Shown here one piece after another: positions 1 through 10,438 of a DNA stretch of 64,000 bases. Position 1 is the stretch's first letter. Every line of letters starts with the position of its first letter. Under the pieces are notes generated by a model, which saw only the letters and a list, made by a program, of their open reading frames with translations, was not told the DNA's origin and searched no databases. Source of the stretch: Diplonema papillatum (lineage: Eukaryota > Euglenozoa > Diplonemea > Diplonemida > Diplonemidae); contig JAPJBO010000425.1 in assembly GCA_030068145.1 (NCBI GenBank), positions 1-64,000 of the forward strand, in the 5' to 3' direction. The translations under genes were made by a program, and so were the position numbers.

Positions 1-122
1 TTGATGCTAGCACTCTGCCTAAACATTAAACTAAGATCTTCCCACCCCAAACCGGAGACTTTACAGTATTGACCTTCTCCACCAAGAAATACGAACTAAG
101 TGAAACCTGCACTCAACAACAG
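1..122 (+). other. Intron tail upstream of the first katanin exon
   Basis: This stretch ends in an acceptor-like CAACAACAG at 114-122, and the reading frame after it is typical WD40 sequence already in mid-repeat, so 1-122 is read as the 3' part of an intron. Bases 1-35 carry a short dispersed repeat (core CTCTGCCTAAACATTAA) that recurs near 27972, 37122 and 43871. The earlier exons of the gene lie to the left of the window. Confidence 0.6.
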
Positions 123-3100
123 GATCGATGGACGCGACCGTGAAGTACTGGGACACGAGGCAGCAGCAGCCGCTGCAGGCGCTGAAGGGGCTGCACTCGG
201 CGATCACGTGCTTGGCCATCTCGCCCGATGGGGGCCGGGTCGTTTCCGGCGACGAAGACGGGAAGCTGAGCATCGTGGACGTCCGGAAGTGGAAGGTCAT
301 CGGCGAGTGCAGCATCAGCTCCGCCGTGACGTCCTTGCGCCTGCACCCCCTCGAGCTGTTCCTGGCAGCCGGCACAGCCGACGGCCTCATCCACCTGATC
401 AACGTCGGCACGCCTCCGGCGCCCACCGGCATGCTCAAACACTCGATGAGCCGGCCCGTCTGGTCCGTCGACCTCGTCCCCGGCCCCAACCAGGTCGATT
501 CCTTGTTCTCAACATCGTCGGATGGCTTGAAGCTGCACCAGGGCACCTCCCTCACGGGCTCCTACGACTTCAGCTGGGACGGCGACGTCCTTGAGTCCGC
601 GTACATGGAGTGCTCCGGCAAGGTCCTCTTCGCCTCGGCGCACCGGAATGAAGTGCGGCTGTGGGGATGCGACGCAAACATGGTCGCGCAAGGTTCGTCT
701 TTCGCACGTTTTTTCTTCAGAGTGGCACGAAAAGCATCTTGGCAAGCCACCGTTTAACATTGCTATCTTTTGCGGTATTGTTGCGCGTTTTGGTGGTGGA
801 TCAGAGACTTCTTTTCAGGAACCAGGCTTAGAAAGGTCAAGCAGGACTCCACCTTGATGATGATGATCGAAAACACGTAGGGGCGAGTTCTCAGCAGACC
901 AGGTGCGGCGTACGGATTTAGGAGACCGGCAGCTGGCTTCTGGCCTCATGGCATTCGGTCTCGGCTTGGGTCATCGAGTCCATTCTTCATCGGAAAGGGA
1001 AGGAAGGAGAGAAGTCTGACAGAAGCCTGATAACTTGCTTACTAGCGAAGAAAAATTCAGTCTCAGAAGACCCACCTCAACCCACCTGAATTCTCCTGTT
1101 GTAGGCTCGGGTGGTGTGCTCATCCTGCCATGCGCTTGCTCCAGTTCCTACCGTGTACTCAAGTAGTAGTTTGAACTTGTTATGCAGCAACAATCTGTGT
1201 CGATAGACTGCACACTAGTAGTAGTAGTAGTAGTGAGGCGACCGGAGATACTCCCAGGAGAGTTGATCCCTGCCGGTTTCTACCGCTTTTCCAGCAGATC
1301 CATTCCCAGCAGCGGAGAGCCTCGACCCTGCGGGGCTGCACCGGTGCCAAGAATCTTCTCTCTCTCTCTCTCTCTTTCCCCTCCATGGAAAATCCAAAAT
1401 AGGCAGAACAATAACCCAACCTCGGTTGGAGTGCTTCACCCGGCGCTACGACGGTGTAACCACGTATTTTGTATCAGAAAAAGCCAACGCGAAAGGACGG
1501 TGCTACGGCATGATCCGGCAACCGCTGCTACAAACGAACATGACGTGGGCGGCGTAGAGAGAGTACGACAACTCTATGCCACCATAAAGTCCAGAAAATC
1601 CATGGTAAAGAAAGAAAACCAAAAGAGAAAAAGTCCTTAGAGGACTAACACAATTCGTTTATTTCCTTAGAGGTACCAAACAATTTGTTTATTTCCTTAG
1701 AGGTACCAAACAATTTGTTTATTTCCTTAGAGGTACCAAACAATTTTTTTTATTTCCTTAGAGGTACCAAATCGAAATTCTCTAAGTACATTTCTCAGCA
1801 ATACCAATAAAGACGCTGAAAGTAAAGAATGTTGTCGACAACGAAAAGCAAAAGAATAAACCAGAACTACGCATCTCTTTCCCCTCCATGGACTTTTGTG
1901 GTCGAGCACTATTCTTGATCGAATATATAGTATATATTTTGCAGCAGCGGTACCAGATGACCCACACAACCACCAGGCGGAGTCTCGGCACATCAAGTCG
2001 CACCTGCTCCGGCAGCGCAGCCGACTGCGCGGCCTGCGCAATCCTCGGGCCTCGTCAAAGTCAAGCCGCAGAAAATGATCCGAAAGTCAAAGGAAGTAGG
2101 GCACACCTCAACACGAGGGCACCTCATCCAGAACCCGAGGTACAGACAAGACGGCGTGCATGGTATTCCCTCGTTTTTGTTCTTGTAATACTGCAGGGAA
2201 TAGTTGACTAGACCTCTTGAGTTTGTGCTAACCACGAATTGGGGAGTCGGGAGAACCTACAAAGCCAAAAGCAGGACCGACCCCCCGTTCGTGAGAAAAA
2301 GTGAAGAATAAAAACACCTTCTTTTTTCCATCCATCTTTGTCAAGAGCGTGCAACTCAACTATTCTTCGTTTTCGCAAACCACACCACCGCCTGACACCC
2401 GTGCAACTTCCCTCCTCGATACCACGCTACCCATACCGAAAGTCATTGTTAGTGACGTGCTCTACGTCCCTGGCATGGGGCATCCGGGTGCTAGTGGAAA
2501 GACCCAGGATGGAACTTGCGCGATTATCGCCGGAAGTGTCAAAAAACCTCAAAAAATTTGTAGGAACGCTCATCGAGCTGGAGCCGCGCGAAGCACTGGA
2601 CCTTGACTTGTCCAGGTGGAGAAATGCAGACGGCCGGATCCCGCCGACGAAGACGCCGAGGGACCAGCTCGTGAAGGAGCTGGCGGACACGGGCGGCAAG
2701 ATGGAGGTCCTCCTCATGCGCCGGCTTGAGGCCGCGAAGGTGATCCGGACCCTGTGGGCGAGCGGCAACCGCACCGCCGCCATCGACCACGCACGGAAAG
2801 CGAGCGAGATCGACTTCGGCGTCGGGCTTGACTTTCTGAACCTGATCGTCACCCAGCAGAAGGCCAAAGAAATGCTCGCCCTTGAGCAGTGCGTCGCCCT
2901 GCTCCCTTTGGTCATGGTCACGCTCATGAGCGGCGTCGACGCCGGGGTGCTGGTGGCCATCCGCGCCCTGCGGTTCCTCTTCAACAAGTTCTACTCCAAC
3001 GTGCAGCGCACCCTGGCCGGCCCGAAGGGCGTCGGCGTCGACCTGCAGCACGAGGACCGCGTCGCGGCGGCGGGCGACGCCTCGCAAAAGTTCGCCGACG

Positions 3101-3219
3101 CAAAGCGCTCGCTGCGGCACGTCGTCTCCGGCTCTCCCGCCGGCGACGGCGCCGCAGCGGCCCTGGTGGCAGAGGAGGGCAAACAGCTGCTCAAAGACTT
3201 CGAAAGCCTCGACAGCTAG
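123..3219 (+). CDS. KATNB1: Katanin p80 WD40 regulatory subunit (5' partial)
   Basis: Katanin p80 targets and regulates the p60 AAA ATPase that severs microtubules. Segment 123-692 encodes WD40 repeats: GSMDATVKYWD, then ITCLAISPDGGRVVSGDEDGKLSIVDVR (split here only by reading), then a stretch ending AHRNEVRLWGCD, in the order found in p80. Segment about 2495-3219 encodes the C-terminal con80 region that binds p60, with LEAAKVIRTLWASGN, ALEQCVALLPLV and KGVGVDLQHEDR, ending at TAG 3217-3219. A donor at 693 (CAAG/GTTCGT) and an acceptor at 2494 (GGTGCTAG) join in frame. One or more linker exons may lie between; 1943-2090, after TTTTGCAG, is the best candidate. The exon chosen at 123 assumes the AG at 121-122. 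The first ATG at 128 is inside a WD repeat and is not the true start. Family assignment is strong because both ends match p80 in order; exact exon edges are inferred. Confidence 0.85.
693..2494 (+). other. Katanin intron region with repeats and a possible linker exon
   Basis: Between the WD40 and con80 segments there is no long conserved frame. It holds a reversed copy of a ~55 bp dispersed repeat next to a GTA microsatellite (1161-1235), a CT run (1357-1378), four ~30 bp tandem units containing CCTTAGAGGTACCAAA (1635-1771), and a GC-richer patch at 1943-2090 that could be a linker exon. Frames there are ambiguous, so it is not called separately. Confidence 0.5.
1635..1771. repeat. 30 bp tandem repeat, four units
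   Basis: The phrase TTTCCTTAGAGGTACCAAAC is repeated at a 30 bp period with a few substitutions; the first unit has ACT instead of TACC. It lies in the presumed katanin intron. Confidence 0.9.
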
Positions 3220-4440
3220 AGCAAGTGACGGTGCCTCCATTTCACGGCATGCACACCGACGAGCACGTGGTGGTGGTGATGTAAGCCCCAACTAAATGTG
3301 CCATCGTAGGTGCTCGGACCGCATGCAGGTTGTATCCCAAAGTGCCTGCCGTGTATCCACCGCTGTGTGTGGGTCATTTCACGTCACCATCACATGCTGT
3401 TGATGTTTGCATGGTGCAGCACGTGGTGCCGCGCTATACACGTTGTGGTACTCCTCCGAATGGCGTCGGCGTCGACCTGCAGCACGAGGACGCAGCAAAA
3501 GTTGACGCCAAGCGCTCGCTGCGGCACGTCGTCTCCGGCTCTCCCGCGCCGCAGCGGCCCTGGTGGCAGAGGAGGGCAAACAGCTGCTCAAAGACTTCGA
3601 AAGCCTCGATGGATAGTGCGAGTGACGGTGCCTCCATTTCACGGCATGCACACCGACGAGCACGTGGTGGTGGTGATGTAAGCCCCAACTAAATGTGCCA
3701 TCGTAGGTGCTCGGACCGCATGCAGGTTGTATCCCAAAGTGCCTGCCGTGTATACACCGCTGTGTGTGGGTCATTTCACGTCACCATCACATGCTGTTGA
3801 TGTTTGCTGGTGCAGCACGTGGTGCCGCGCTATACACGTTGTGGTACTCCTCCGAATGGCGTCGGCGTCGACCTGCAGCACGAGGACGCAGCAAAAGTTG
3901 ACGCCAAGCGCTCGCTCCGGCACGTCGTCTCCGGCTCTCCCGCCGGCGATGGCGCCGCAGCGGCCCCTGGTGGCAGAGGAGGGCAAACAGCTGCTCAAAG
4001 ACTTCGAAAGCCTCGATGGATAGTGCGAGTGACGGTGCCTCCACTCCCACGACACTAAGGTCCCCCCCCTGCTAGCCAGGTGTGGTTTTCAGAAACCGGC
4101 TCCGGACGTACGTGTCCATCACACACCGACGAGCACGTGGTGGTGATGCAAGCGCTCACTAAATGTGCATCGTAGCTCAATAAGGTGCTCGCACCGCATG
4201 CAGGTTGTATCCCAAAGTGCCTGCCGCATATGCACTGCATGTGGCCATATCATGAATAGGTGCACCCGCTGTATGTGTGCCATCTCACGTCACCGTCACA
4301 CTGCTGTGGATGGTTGCTTGTGTGGGCTGGCTGTACTGTACCACTTACGTGGTGCCGCGCTTTTGTACACGTTGTGGTACTCCATGTTTGTTATTCCCTG
4401 GGGTGTCATCTACGTACCTGCACCACCAGAAGGACGTGGT
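3028..4440 (+). repeat. Tandem copies of the katanin 3' end and its flank
   Basis: The phrase GGCGTCGGCGTCGACCTGCA starts at 3028 inside the gene and again at about 3462 and 3858, giving units of 434 and 396 bp. Each unit contains the last ~60 codons and about 240 bp of 3' flank, with shared words such as CACCGACGAGCACGTGG and CATGCAGGTTGTATCCCAAA. A fourth, more diverged copy of the flank only runs from about 4110 to 4390. The copied coding parts at 3462-3616 and 3858-4023 have an internal deletion after the HED triplet and later frame changes, so they look like pseudo-exons or alternative last exons instead of genes. Confidence 0.9.
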
Positions 4441-5004
4441 CCGCTGATGCTTTCTCGTCAAGGATCTTTGATGGGTAAGACGTCTAGCCTTGGACACCCA
4501 GAGCTGCTGCCATCTTTTGTACCCGCTAATCGCTCTGAGGTGTGCTGGGGATAGCCGTGGGACGACCGATGCCGCAGAGAAGAATGCGGCAAAGCAGCAG
4601 CTCGGAGCATTTCCGCAGCTCCCGCTATGGGTCGGAGAGTGGTAACGCTTTTTGCAACAACAAATCAACCCACTTGACGGCGGGTGTCCAGCGCCCTCAA
4701 AAGGCTTGTCTACCTGTACCGCCACGTCGCTTTCCACCCCTCCCGCATCTTGCCTCGTAGAGCTTTTCTTGCATGATCGTAGCATATTCTTTTCTCTTCT
4801 TGCCAACCACGTGCAAAGCACCCCTGCCCACGGCTTGTCTGATCGCCGGGAGATGATGGGTACAGCAGACTCATATTCCGTGTGCCAGCGCCACAACCCT
4901 GCCATGCAGGCTTGTGCGTCCATACCAAGCCTCAAGGGAAGCCGCGCTTTGATGCTGTTGTTTGGGAAATTGACAGCTGCCCTCCCAGGCGCAGTACAGC
5001 AAGT
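4441..5004. other. Spacer between katanin copies and RUS units
   Basis: No supported gene. Open frames here change identity every few dozen codons and overlap on both strands. A segment near 4917-4985 resembles part of the dispersed repeat seen at 44985-45270 (GATGCT..TTTGGGAAAT). Confidence 0.5.
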
Positions 5005-5210
5005 TTTTCCCTCCCTGTATAGAGGTTCAGAGAGTGAAATATTGCCCGCAAAGAGCTTTACAGAAGTGTCTTTAGAGGGGTTCTTCTCTCCGGATGAACA
5101 TACAAAGGTCGCAAGCCACCAAAATAAACCAAAACTCGGTCTTTCCCCTTGGGACCGACGGCAATTAGAAATACGAAGCCTCCGACGCCGCACGCGACGA
5201 AACAGCCAGG

Positions 5211-5462
5211 ATGATATCCTGCGGGGCGGTGCGCAGGTGCCACCGGGTTGCGACTGCAGGCGCGGCTGGTTGCCGGGCGGGCGTGGGAGGTGCGGCAGAC
5301 GCGGAACGGGCTGCTGTCCAAGTGGACCGTCCGGTACGACCTGCGCGCCAACGGGAAGGTGGCCAACGGCGCCGAGGCTCCGCTGACCGCGGCGGACGAG
5401 GAGGCTGCCGAGTTCGCGAACTGGCTGTTTGCAAGCGATTTGAGCTCCCCCCAGACTTTTGA
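5211..5462 (+). pseudogene. First partial copy of the RUS N-terminal coding segment
   Basis: ATG at 5211 begins MISCGAVRRCHR, matching MLSYGAVRKCHR of the full gene, but the copy lacks about 28 bases near 5250 and then reads out of frame. The RUS frame resumes (RQTRNGLLSKWTVRYDLRA) and continues to ASDLSSPQTFECYV. It cannot make the same protein from its own ATG. Confidence 0.7.
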
Positions 5463-5721
5463 GTGCTACGTAACCATTCAACTATGTTTTCCCTCCCTGT
5501 AAAGAGCTTTAGAGAGTGAAACATTGCCTGCAAAGCGCTTTACATAAGTGTCTTCACAGGGGGGTTTCTCTCCGGATGATCATACAAAGGTCGCAAGCCA
5601 CCAAAACTCGGTCTTTCCCCTTGGGATCGACGGCAACACAAGAAGTCCGGTCGTCTCCTTCGGACCGACGGCAAATAGAAATACGAAGCCTCCGACGCCG
5701 CGCGCAACGAAACAGCCCCGG

Positions 5722-5982
5722 ATGATATCCTGCGGGGCGTTGCGGCTGGTCGCCGGTCGGGCGCGGGAGGTGCGGCAGACGCGGAACGGGCTGCTGTCCA
5801 AGTGGACCGTCCGGTACGACCTGCTCGCCGACGGGAAGGTGGCCAACGGCGCCGAGGCTCCGCTGACCGCGGCGGACGAGGAGGCTGCCGAGTTCGCGAA
5901 CTGGCTGTTTGCAAGCGATTTGAGCCCCCCCCAGACTTTCGAGTGCTACGTAACCATTCAACTATGTTTTCCCTCCCTGTAA
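5722..5982 (+). pseudogene. Second partial copy of the RUS N-terminal segment (in frame)
   Basis: ATG at 5722 opens an 86-codon frame: MISCGALRLVAGRAREVRQ, then the same KWTVRYDL segment as the full gene, then DEEAAEFANWLFASDLS, ending at a stop near 5980. It is in frame with RUS coding but lacks the whole membrane domain. It may be a pseudo-copy, a short product, or an alternative first exon using the donor at TAC/GTAACC. Confidence 0.6.
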
Positions 5983-6168
5983 AGAGCTTTAGAGAGTGAA
6001 ACATTGCCTGCAAAACGCTTTGCATAAGTGTCTTCACATCTTCTCCGGATGAACATACAAAGGTCGCAAGCCACCAAAAGAAAACAAAACTCGGTCTTTC
6101 CCCTTGGGACCGACGGCAACACAAGCGAAAATAAACCCTCCCGTGCCACGCGCGGCGAAAACTTCACG

Positions 6169-7560
6169 ATGCTATCCTACGGGGCGGTGCGCAAATGCCA
6201 CCGGGCGTTGCGGCTGCAGCCGGCGAGGGCCGGCCGCGTGCAGGCGCGGCTGGTTGCCGGGCGGGCGCGGGAGGTGCGGCAGACGCGGAACGGGCTGCTG
6301 TCCAAGTGGACCGTCCGGTACGACCTGCGCGCCGACGGGAAGGTGGCCAACGGCGCCGGCGCCCGGCTGACCGCGGCGGACGAGGAGGAGGCGCCGCACG
6401 CGGGGTCCATCGCGCTGGTGTTCCCGCACGCGAAGCGGCTGCCGAAGGCAGTAACAGAATACCTCGACTGGTGCTGCGCCCACCTCCTCCCGAAAGGCTA
6501 CGAGTCCGGCAGCGTGCACGAGAGTTACTACGCCTACGTCGGCTGGCACGCGTTGTCCGCCACCGCCGGCAGCATGTGCATGGTTTTAGCCATGCAAGCC
6601 ATCCTCTTCGGCGCGGGTCTCGGCTCCGGCGCGATCCCCGTTGGCATGGCCCTCTCGTGGGTCTTGAAAGACGGCATCGGCCAGCTGGGCGGCGTCGCAT
6701 TCGCCAGTTTGGTGAATCGCAACTTCGACGCCGACCCGAAGCGGTGGCGGTTCATCGCCGGCGTCTTGCTGGACGTCTCGTCGATGCTCGAGGCCGCGAT
6801 CCCGTTCGCGCCCAAGTTCTTCCTGCCGCTCGCGGCGACCGCGAACTGCTTCAAAAACATCTCATTCCTCGCTGCGTCCGCCACCCGGGCCTCCTTCCAC
6901 ATCGCCTTCTCCCTCAAGGGCAACCTCGCCGACATCACCGCGAAGGCCGGGTCCCAGACCACCGTCTTCAGCACCATCGGCACCGGCCTGGGCGCCGTTC
7001 TGTCGTACTTCCTGAATGGGTCGCACGTCGGCATTTTAGTCTCGCTGCTGGTCCTGTCCGCTATGCACCTCACGACGCTCGCGCGCTGCATCGCGACCGT
7101 CCCGCTTCCCAGCTTCAACCTCCAGCGCTTTGAAATCGTGGTCAAGCACTTCTTCTCGACGGGTGAGGTCCTCAACCCCGTGCAAGTCTGCGACGCTGAA
7201 GTCTGCGTGGGGGAGCGGGGGTCCTACCTGTTGAACGGGCATCTCTCCGCGGTGAAAGTGGGCTCTCCGTTCCACGTGTTCGCCGGAGCCGACGGTGACG
7301 CGTCCGCAGCCGCAGCCGAGCTGGTGGCGCAGAAGTACTGCGTGCGGATGGTGGACGGCGAGGCGCACGTCGCCTTCGCCGCCGACGCCGACGAGAAGCA
7401 GCTGCTGCGGGCCCTCTTCGAGGCCTTCTCGCTGGCCGTCGGGTACCAGGGACCCGCGTCGTTCGAAGCCTTCTTTGCGGCCGTCGGGCTGGGCGGCTGG
7501 GACGTTCGGCACATCTACGTTGAGGATTCGCCGTCGAGGATCTCAGTCGTGCCCGCTTAG
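6169..7560 (+). CDS. RUS-family (DUF647, root UVB sensitive) membrane protein
   Basis: The 463-residue product has the RUS/DUF647 signature: a TEYLDWCCAHLLPKGYESGS segment, then the hydrophobic GWHALSATAGSMCMVLAMQA, GMALSWVLKDGIGQLGG, NRNFDADPKRWRFIAG near residue 183, a second hydrophobic block ending in ATRASFHIAFSLKGNLADIT, and AGSQTTVFSTIGTGLGAVLS. This order is diagnostic for the family (plant RUS1-6, animal RUSF1), whose plant members act in early seedling development; the biochemical role is not settled. The tail (about residues 330-463) is soluble and Ala-rich. The ATG at 6169 was chosen because an ATG is kept at this point in all three tandem 5' units; an in-frame start at 6028 would add 47 poor-quality residues. 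No intron is needed. TAG is at 7558-7560. Confidence 0.92.
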   Translation: MLSYGAVRKCHRALRLQPARAGRVQARLVAGRAREVRQTRNGLLSKWTVRYDLRADGKVANGAGARLTAADEEEAPHAGSIALVFPHAKRLPKAVTEYLDWCCAHLLPKGYESGSVHESYYAYVGWHALSATAGSMCMVLAMQAILFGAGLGSGAIPVGMALSWVLKDGIGQLGGVAFASLVNRNFDADPKRWRFIAGVLLDVSSMLEAAIPFAPKFFLPLAATANCFKNISFLAASATRASFHIAFSLKGNLADITAKAGSQTTVFSTIGTGLGAVLSYFLNGSHVGILVSLLVLSAMHLTTLARCIATVPLPSFNLQRFEIVVKHFFSTGEVLNPVQVCDAEVCVGERGSYLLNGHLSAVKVGSPFHVFAGADGDASAAAAELVAQKYCVRMVDGEAHVAFAADADEKQLLRALFEAFSLAVGYQGPASFEAFFAAVGLGGWDVRHIYVEDSPSRISVVPA

Positions 7561-8273
7561 ACGAGATAGGCGACACTGGCTTCGATACGTCCGAACTGGA
7601 AAATGCAGTTTTCCAGATGGATGTCTCATTGATCTGGAAGACGTTTCGTGCACTCGACCGAATGCTGAGGTTTTGCCTCATCTGGTTGCTTGTCCTCGCA
7701 ACAGACAAGCCGAGAGGAGCCAGCACCGGCACTGGACACTGGGCACTGGGCTCGCCGCTGTCTAGCACCGCTTCAAGGGTCCGTGTTGATCAGGTCTTCT
7801 CTCGGTCCTCTCACAATGCAAACACGTCGAGCACTACCCAGATCATCTGCTTCTTCTCCTTCAAGGGCCGCTTCAGGGCGTTCTAGTGCTCTTTTTCGTC
7901 ACTCTTCGTGCCAGAAATCCTGTTGGATGCACCCTGGACCTCGCGTTCTTATCCTCAGGGATTCGGGCCTGTTTTTCTGAGTGTGAGAGAGCCTGCATCT
8001 CATTGTGCGCCAGCGCTTCATTTACAATTCCGTCTAAGTTCCGACCTGCTTCTCCTGAGGAAGCCTCATTCTCTTTAGATGCGCAGAGCTTCATGCGTTC
8101 GCGTTTCCTCATTGGCGTTCCGACCCTGCTTGCGCAAGTTGGGAACAGCCTCCATCGGCTAGATGCGCTTGGGAACGTGTCAGTTAGACTTTGGCGGACA
8201 ATGTCCGGCATGGGAAGGGGGGGTCTCGGGCCTTATTTCTTATGGTTTGCCGTGCCGCCAAATGTCCGCCACC
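7561..8273. other. Spacer after RUS
   Basis: No supported gene. The 3' UTR and terminator presumably lie in the first few hundred bases. The open frame at 7886-8299 has no recognisable sequence and runs into the next mobile element, so it is not called. Confidence 0.5.
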
Positions 8274-9721
8274 GCACCACGTACTTGTCATACGTATGAC
8301 AAGTACATATGACAAGTACATGTACTTGTCATATTATGACAAGTACTATGACAAGCATGTACTTGTCATATGACAAGTACATACTTGTCATATGACAAGT
8401 ATTTACTTGTCATATGACAAGTACATGCTTGTCATATGACAAGTACATACTTGTCATATGACAAGTACCTACTCGTCATATGACAAGTTTTGTGAAGGAA
8501 TTACTCTACTCTCGCATACAATTGGCTGAGAAAAGTATGGTACAACCCAGGAATTGGACACAGACAGACCAACTGCCCTGGACAAGACAAAAACGAGAAC
8601 AAGAAGTCCGCGACATGGGAAGCGATGGGCATCCCACATTTCCCGACAAACATTCGACGCGACATGCTCTCCTTCGAACTCCAGACCAAACATGTTGATT
8701 TTCAACTTCCGTCCGCCGCCTATTCCACCAGTTCCAGAAGTTCTGACGAACGACGCAATACACTTGTGTAAGTGTATTGCTCGTGCTAACGACCAGGCCA
8801 CCCAAAAGTTGGACTCGACTTCGCAACGTGGGCTTTAGTGAGCACAGCGGCAAAAAGACAGGATGGGGCCAGAAGTATTTTGGTAGCCCGCAAGACGAGG
8901 GGGCGATTCTGAAGGCGTGTGTTTGTAGGGAAACAGGGAAACACCGTGGCGTGTTTGCTGAAGCAGAGGACAGTACCGAGGAAGCAGTCTTTTGTTGCAT
9001 GTGCCGAAAGACTGGCTTTTCCAGCATCAGGGGTTTGTATGCACAATATGACGCCTACCATCGGCCTCCATACACGCGAGTCAAGCAGAACTGCCCGTTC
9101 TGCAATAAGCATGTCGGGACACTTGGCTTTAGGCAACACTTACTGTATGTGCATCCAAAGAAGCTGATAACAAACCCTGTCCTCTGTGCCTCCAACCTTT
9201 TGTTCTCGAAGGGAACGGAAACACATCTTCCGTTCTTTCCTCGTTTCGTGGTGCCACTATCTTTATGGGATCCTCGGGTGAACTAGCCCTTGATAAAAGC
9301 TTGCCTGTAGACACGCAATTCCTTTCTTCCATTTGCACCGCAGATCTCGCACAAACCCCTTTGGGACCTAAATGCAGGGACTGGGAGAGCTTTCCGTCTT
9401 TGTTTCTTCTGCCACAGAGCTTGATCGGTCAGTTGTCGCTTGAATCAATACTTTTTGCGAGTATTGGGTTATATACCATACTTTTCTCAGCCAATTGTAT
9501 GCGAGACTAGAGTAATTCCTTCACAAAACTTGTCATATGACAAGTAGGTACTTGTCATATGACAAGTACTTACTTGTCATATGACAAGTACTTACTTGTC
9601 ATATGACAAGTATGTACTTGTCATATGACAAGTACCTACTTGTCATGGATTGTACTTGTCATTGTACTTGTCATATGACAAGTACAACGTACTTGTCATA
9701 CGCATGACAAGTACGTGGTGC
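8274..9721. mobile_element. Foldback-like DNA element with palindromic end arrays
   Basis: The outermost ends are inverted copies (GCACCACGTACTTGTCAT at 8274, complement ending at 9721). Inside them are arrays of the self-complementary word ACTTGTCATATGACAAGT, about eight units at 8281-8486 and a similar array at 9529-9714. Next comes an inverted pair of ~61 bp (8488-8548 and 9466-9528), almost identical, containing GCATACAATTGGCTGAGAAA. Total length is 1448 bp. Long inverted ends made of short tandem subrepeats are the hallmark of foldback elements. No target duplication was found directly at these ends. The middle carries one zinc-finger-like open frame. Confidence 0.85.
8777..9286 (+). CDS. 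Zinc-finger-like protein inside the foldback element
   Basis: An open frame of about 169 codons fills the core of the element. Its most informative part is CPFCNKHVGTLGFRQHLLYVH, a C2H2-type zinc finger (C-x2-C-x11-H-x4-H), preceded by CVC and CCMC clusters. The frame has no ATG near its upstream edge (it opens at a TTG), so translation probably needs splicing from an upstream exon or the frame is a remnant. A DNA-binding role in recognising the palindromic ends is possible but is inference; no catalytic transposase domain is visible. Confidence 0.45.
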   Translation: MLVLTTRPPKSWTRLRNVGFSEHSGKKTGWGQKYFGSPQDEGAILKACVCRETGKHRGVFAEAEDSTEEAVFCCMCRKTGFSSIRGLYAQYDAYHRPPYTRVKQNCPFCNKHVGTLGFRQHLLYVHPKKLITNPVLCASNLLFSKGTETHLPFFPRFVVPLSLWDPRVN

Positions 9722-9770
9722 ATAAAAGGGGGGGGGGCGTCTTTTGGGATCAGCCTTTGTATGGCCGGAT

Positions 9771-9794
9771 GCCCCCCCCCCCCCCCCCCCCCCC
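9771..9794. repeat. Poly-C tract
   Basis: About 24 C residues follow GGATG just outside the foldback element; a G run lies at 9728-9737. Confidence 0.95.
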
Positions 9795-9799
9795 GGGTC

Positions 9800-10330
9800 C
9801 GCTTCGTTTACTTTTGGAATCGGTTCGCTTCTTGGTTCGTTTCTAGTTTTGGAGAGTTCGTTTCTAGTTTTGGAAGGTTCGAAACTAGTTTTGGAATCGG
9901 TTCGTTTCTGGGCTCTTTTTAGGCTGATTTAGCTTGGGGAGTGCTTCGTTTACTTTTGGAACGTTCGAAACTAGTTTTGGAAGGTTCGTTTCTAGTTTTG
10001 GGTGGCTCGTTTACTTTGGAACCGGTTCGTTTACTTTCGGAAGGTTCGTTTCTAGTTTTGGAAGTGCTTCGTTTACTTTTGGAAGGTTCGAAACTAGTTT
10101 TGAAATCGGTTCGTTTACTTTTGGAAGGTTCGAAACTAGTTTTGGAATCGGTTCGTTTACTTTTGGAAGGTTCGAAACTAGTTTTGGAATCGGTTCGTTT
10201 ACTTTTGGAAGGTTCGAAACTAGTTTTGGAATCGGTTCGTTTACTTTTGGAAGGTTCGAAACTAGTTTTGGAATCGGTTCGTTTACTTTTGGAAGGTTCG
10301 AAACTATTTTCGTTCACTTTTGGCTGTTTT
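9800..10330. repeat. 42 bp minisatellite, block 1
   Basis: Units combine GGTTCGTTTACTTTTGGAA with GTTCGAAACTAGTTTTGGAA. From about 10040 the 42 bp unit is regular; before that units are mixed and shorter. The period is a multiple of three and lacks stops in several frames, which creates long false open frames on both strands. Related blocks lie at 14535-15045 and 15955-16075. Confidence 0.95.
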
Positions 10331-10438
10331 TGCAGGAGTTACCACAGTTTCCCACAATTTCCATACTTTTCGTCGTCTTGTTGCGTTAGTGGGGAGTCAT
10401 TTGCAAGCAAATGAGTACCACACTATGCCAGCTTTTCG

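Larger units (their letters stand above)
5005..6168 (+). repeat. Tandem ~480 bp units: promoter plus RUS N-terminus
   Basis: Three units start with TTTTCCCTCCCTGTA at about 5005, 5487 and 5967 (spacing 482 and 480 bp). Each has the same order: an AGAGAGTGAAA word, an ACATACAAAGGTCGCAAGCC-like word, a CTCGGTCTTTCCCCTTGGGA word, an ATG, and the N-terminal RUS coding segment. Only the third unit runs on into the full gene. The first two end in GAGTGCTACGTAACCATTCA, where TAC/GTAACC could be a splice donor. The shared upstream part probably contains the promoter and 5' UTR. Confidence 0.9.

Noticed and set aside
8274..9721. 8 bp target duplication at the foldback ends
   Set aside because: Flanks CGCCACCG and CATAAAAG do not match, so none is claimed.
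9919..10414. Low-complexity proteins on both strands (SKSKRTDSKTSFEP; RFETSFGIGSFTFG)
   Set aside because: The 42 bp minisatellite has a period divisible by three; the frames have no other support.
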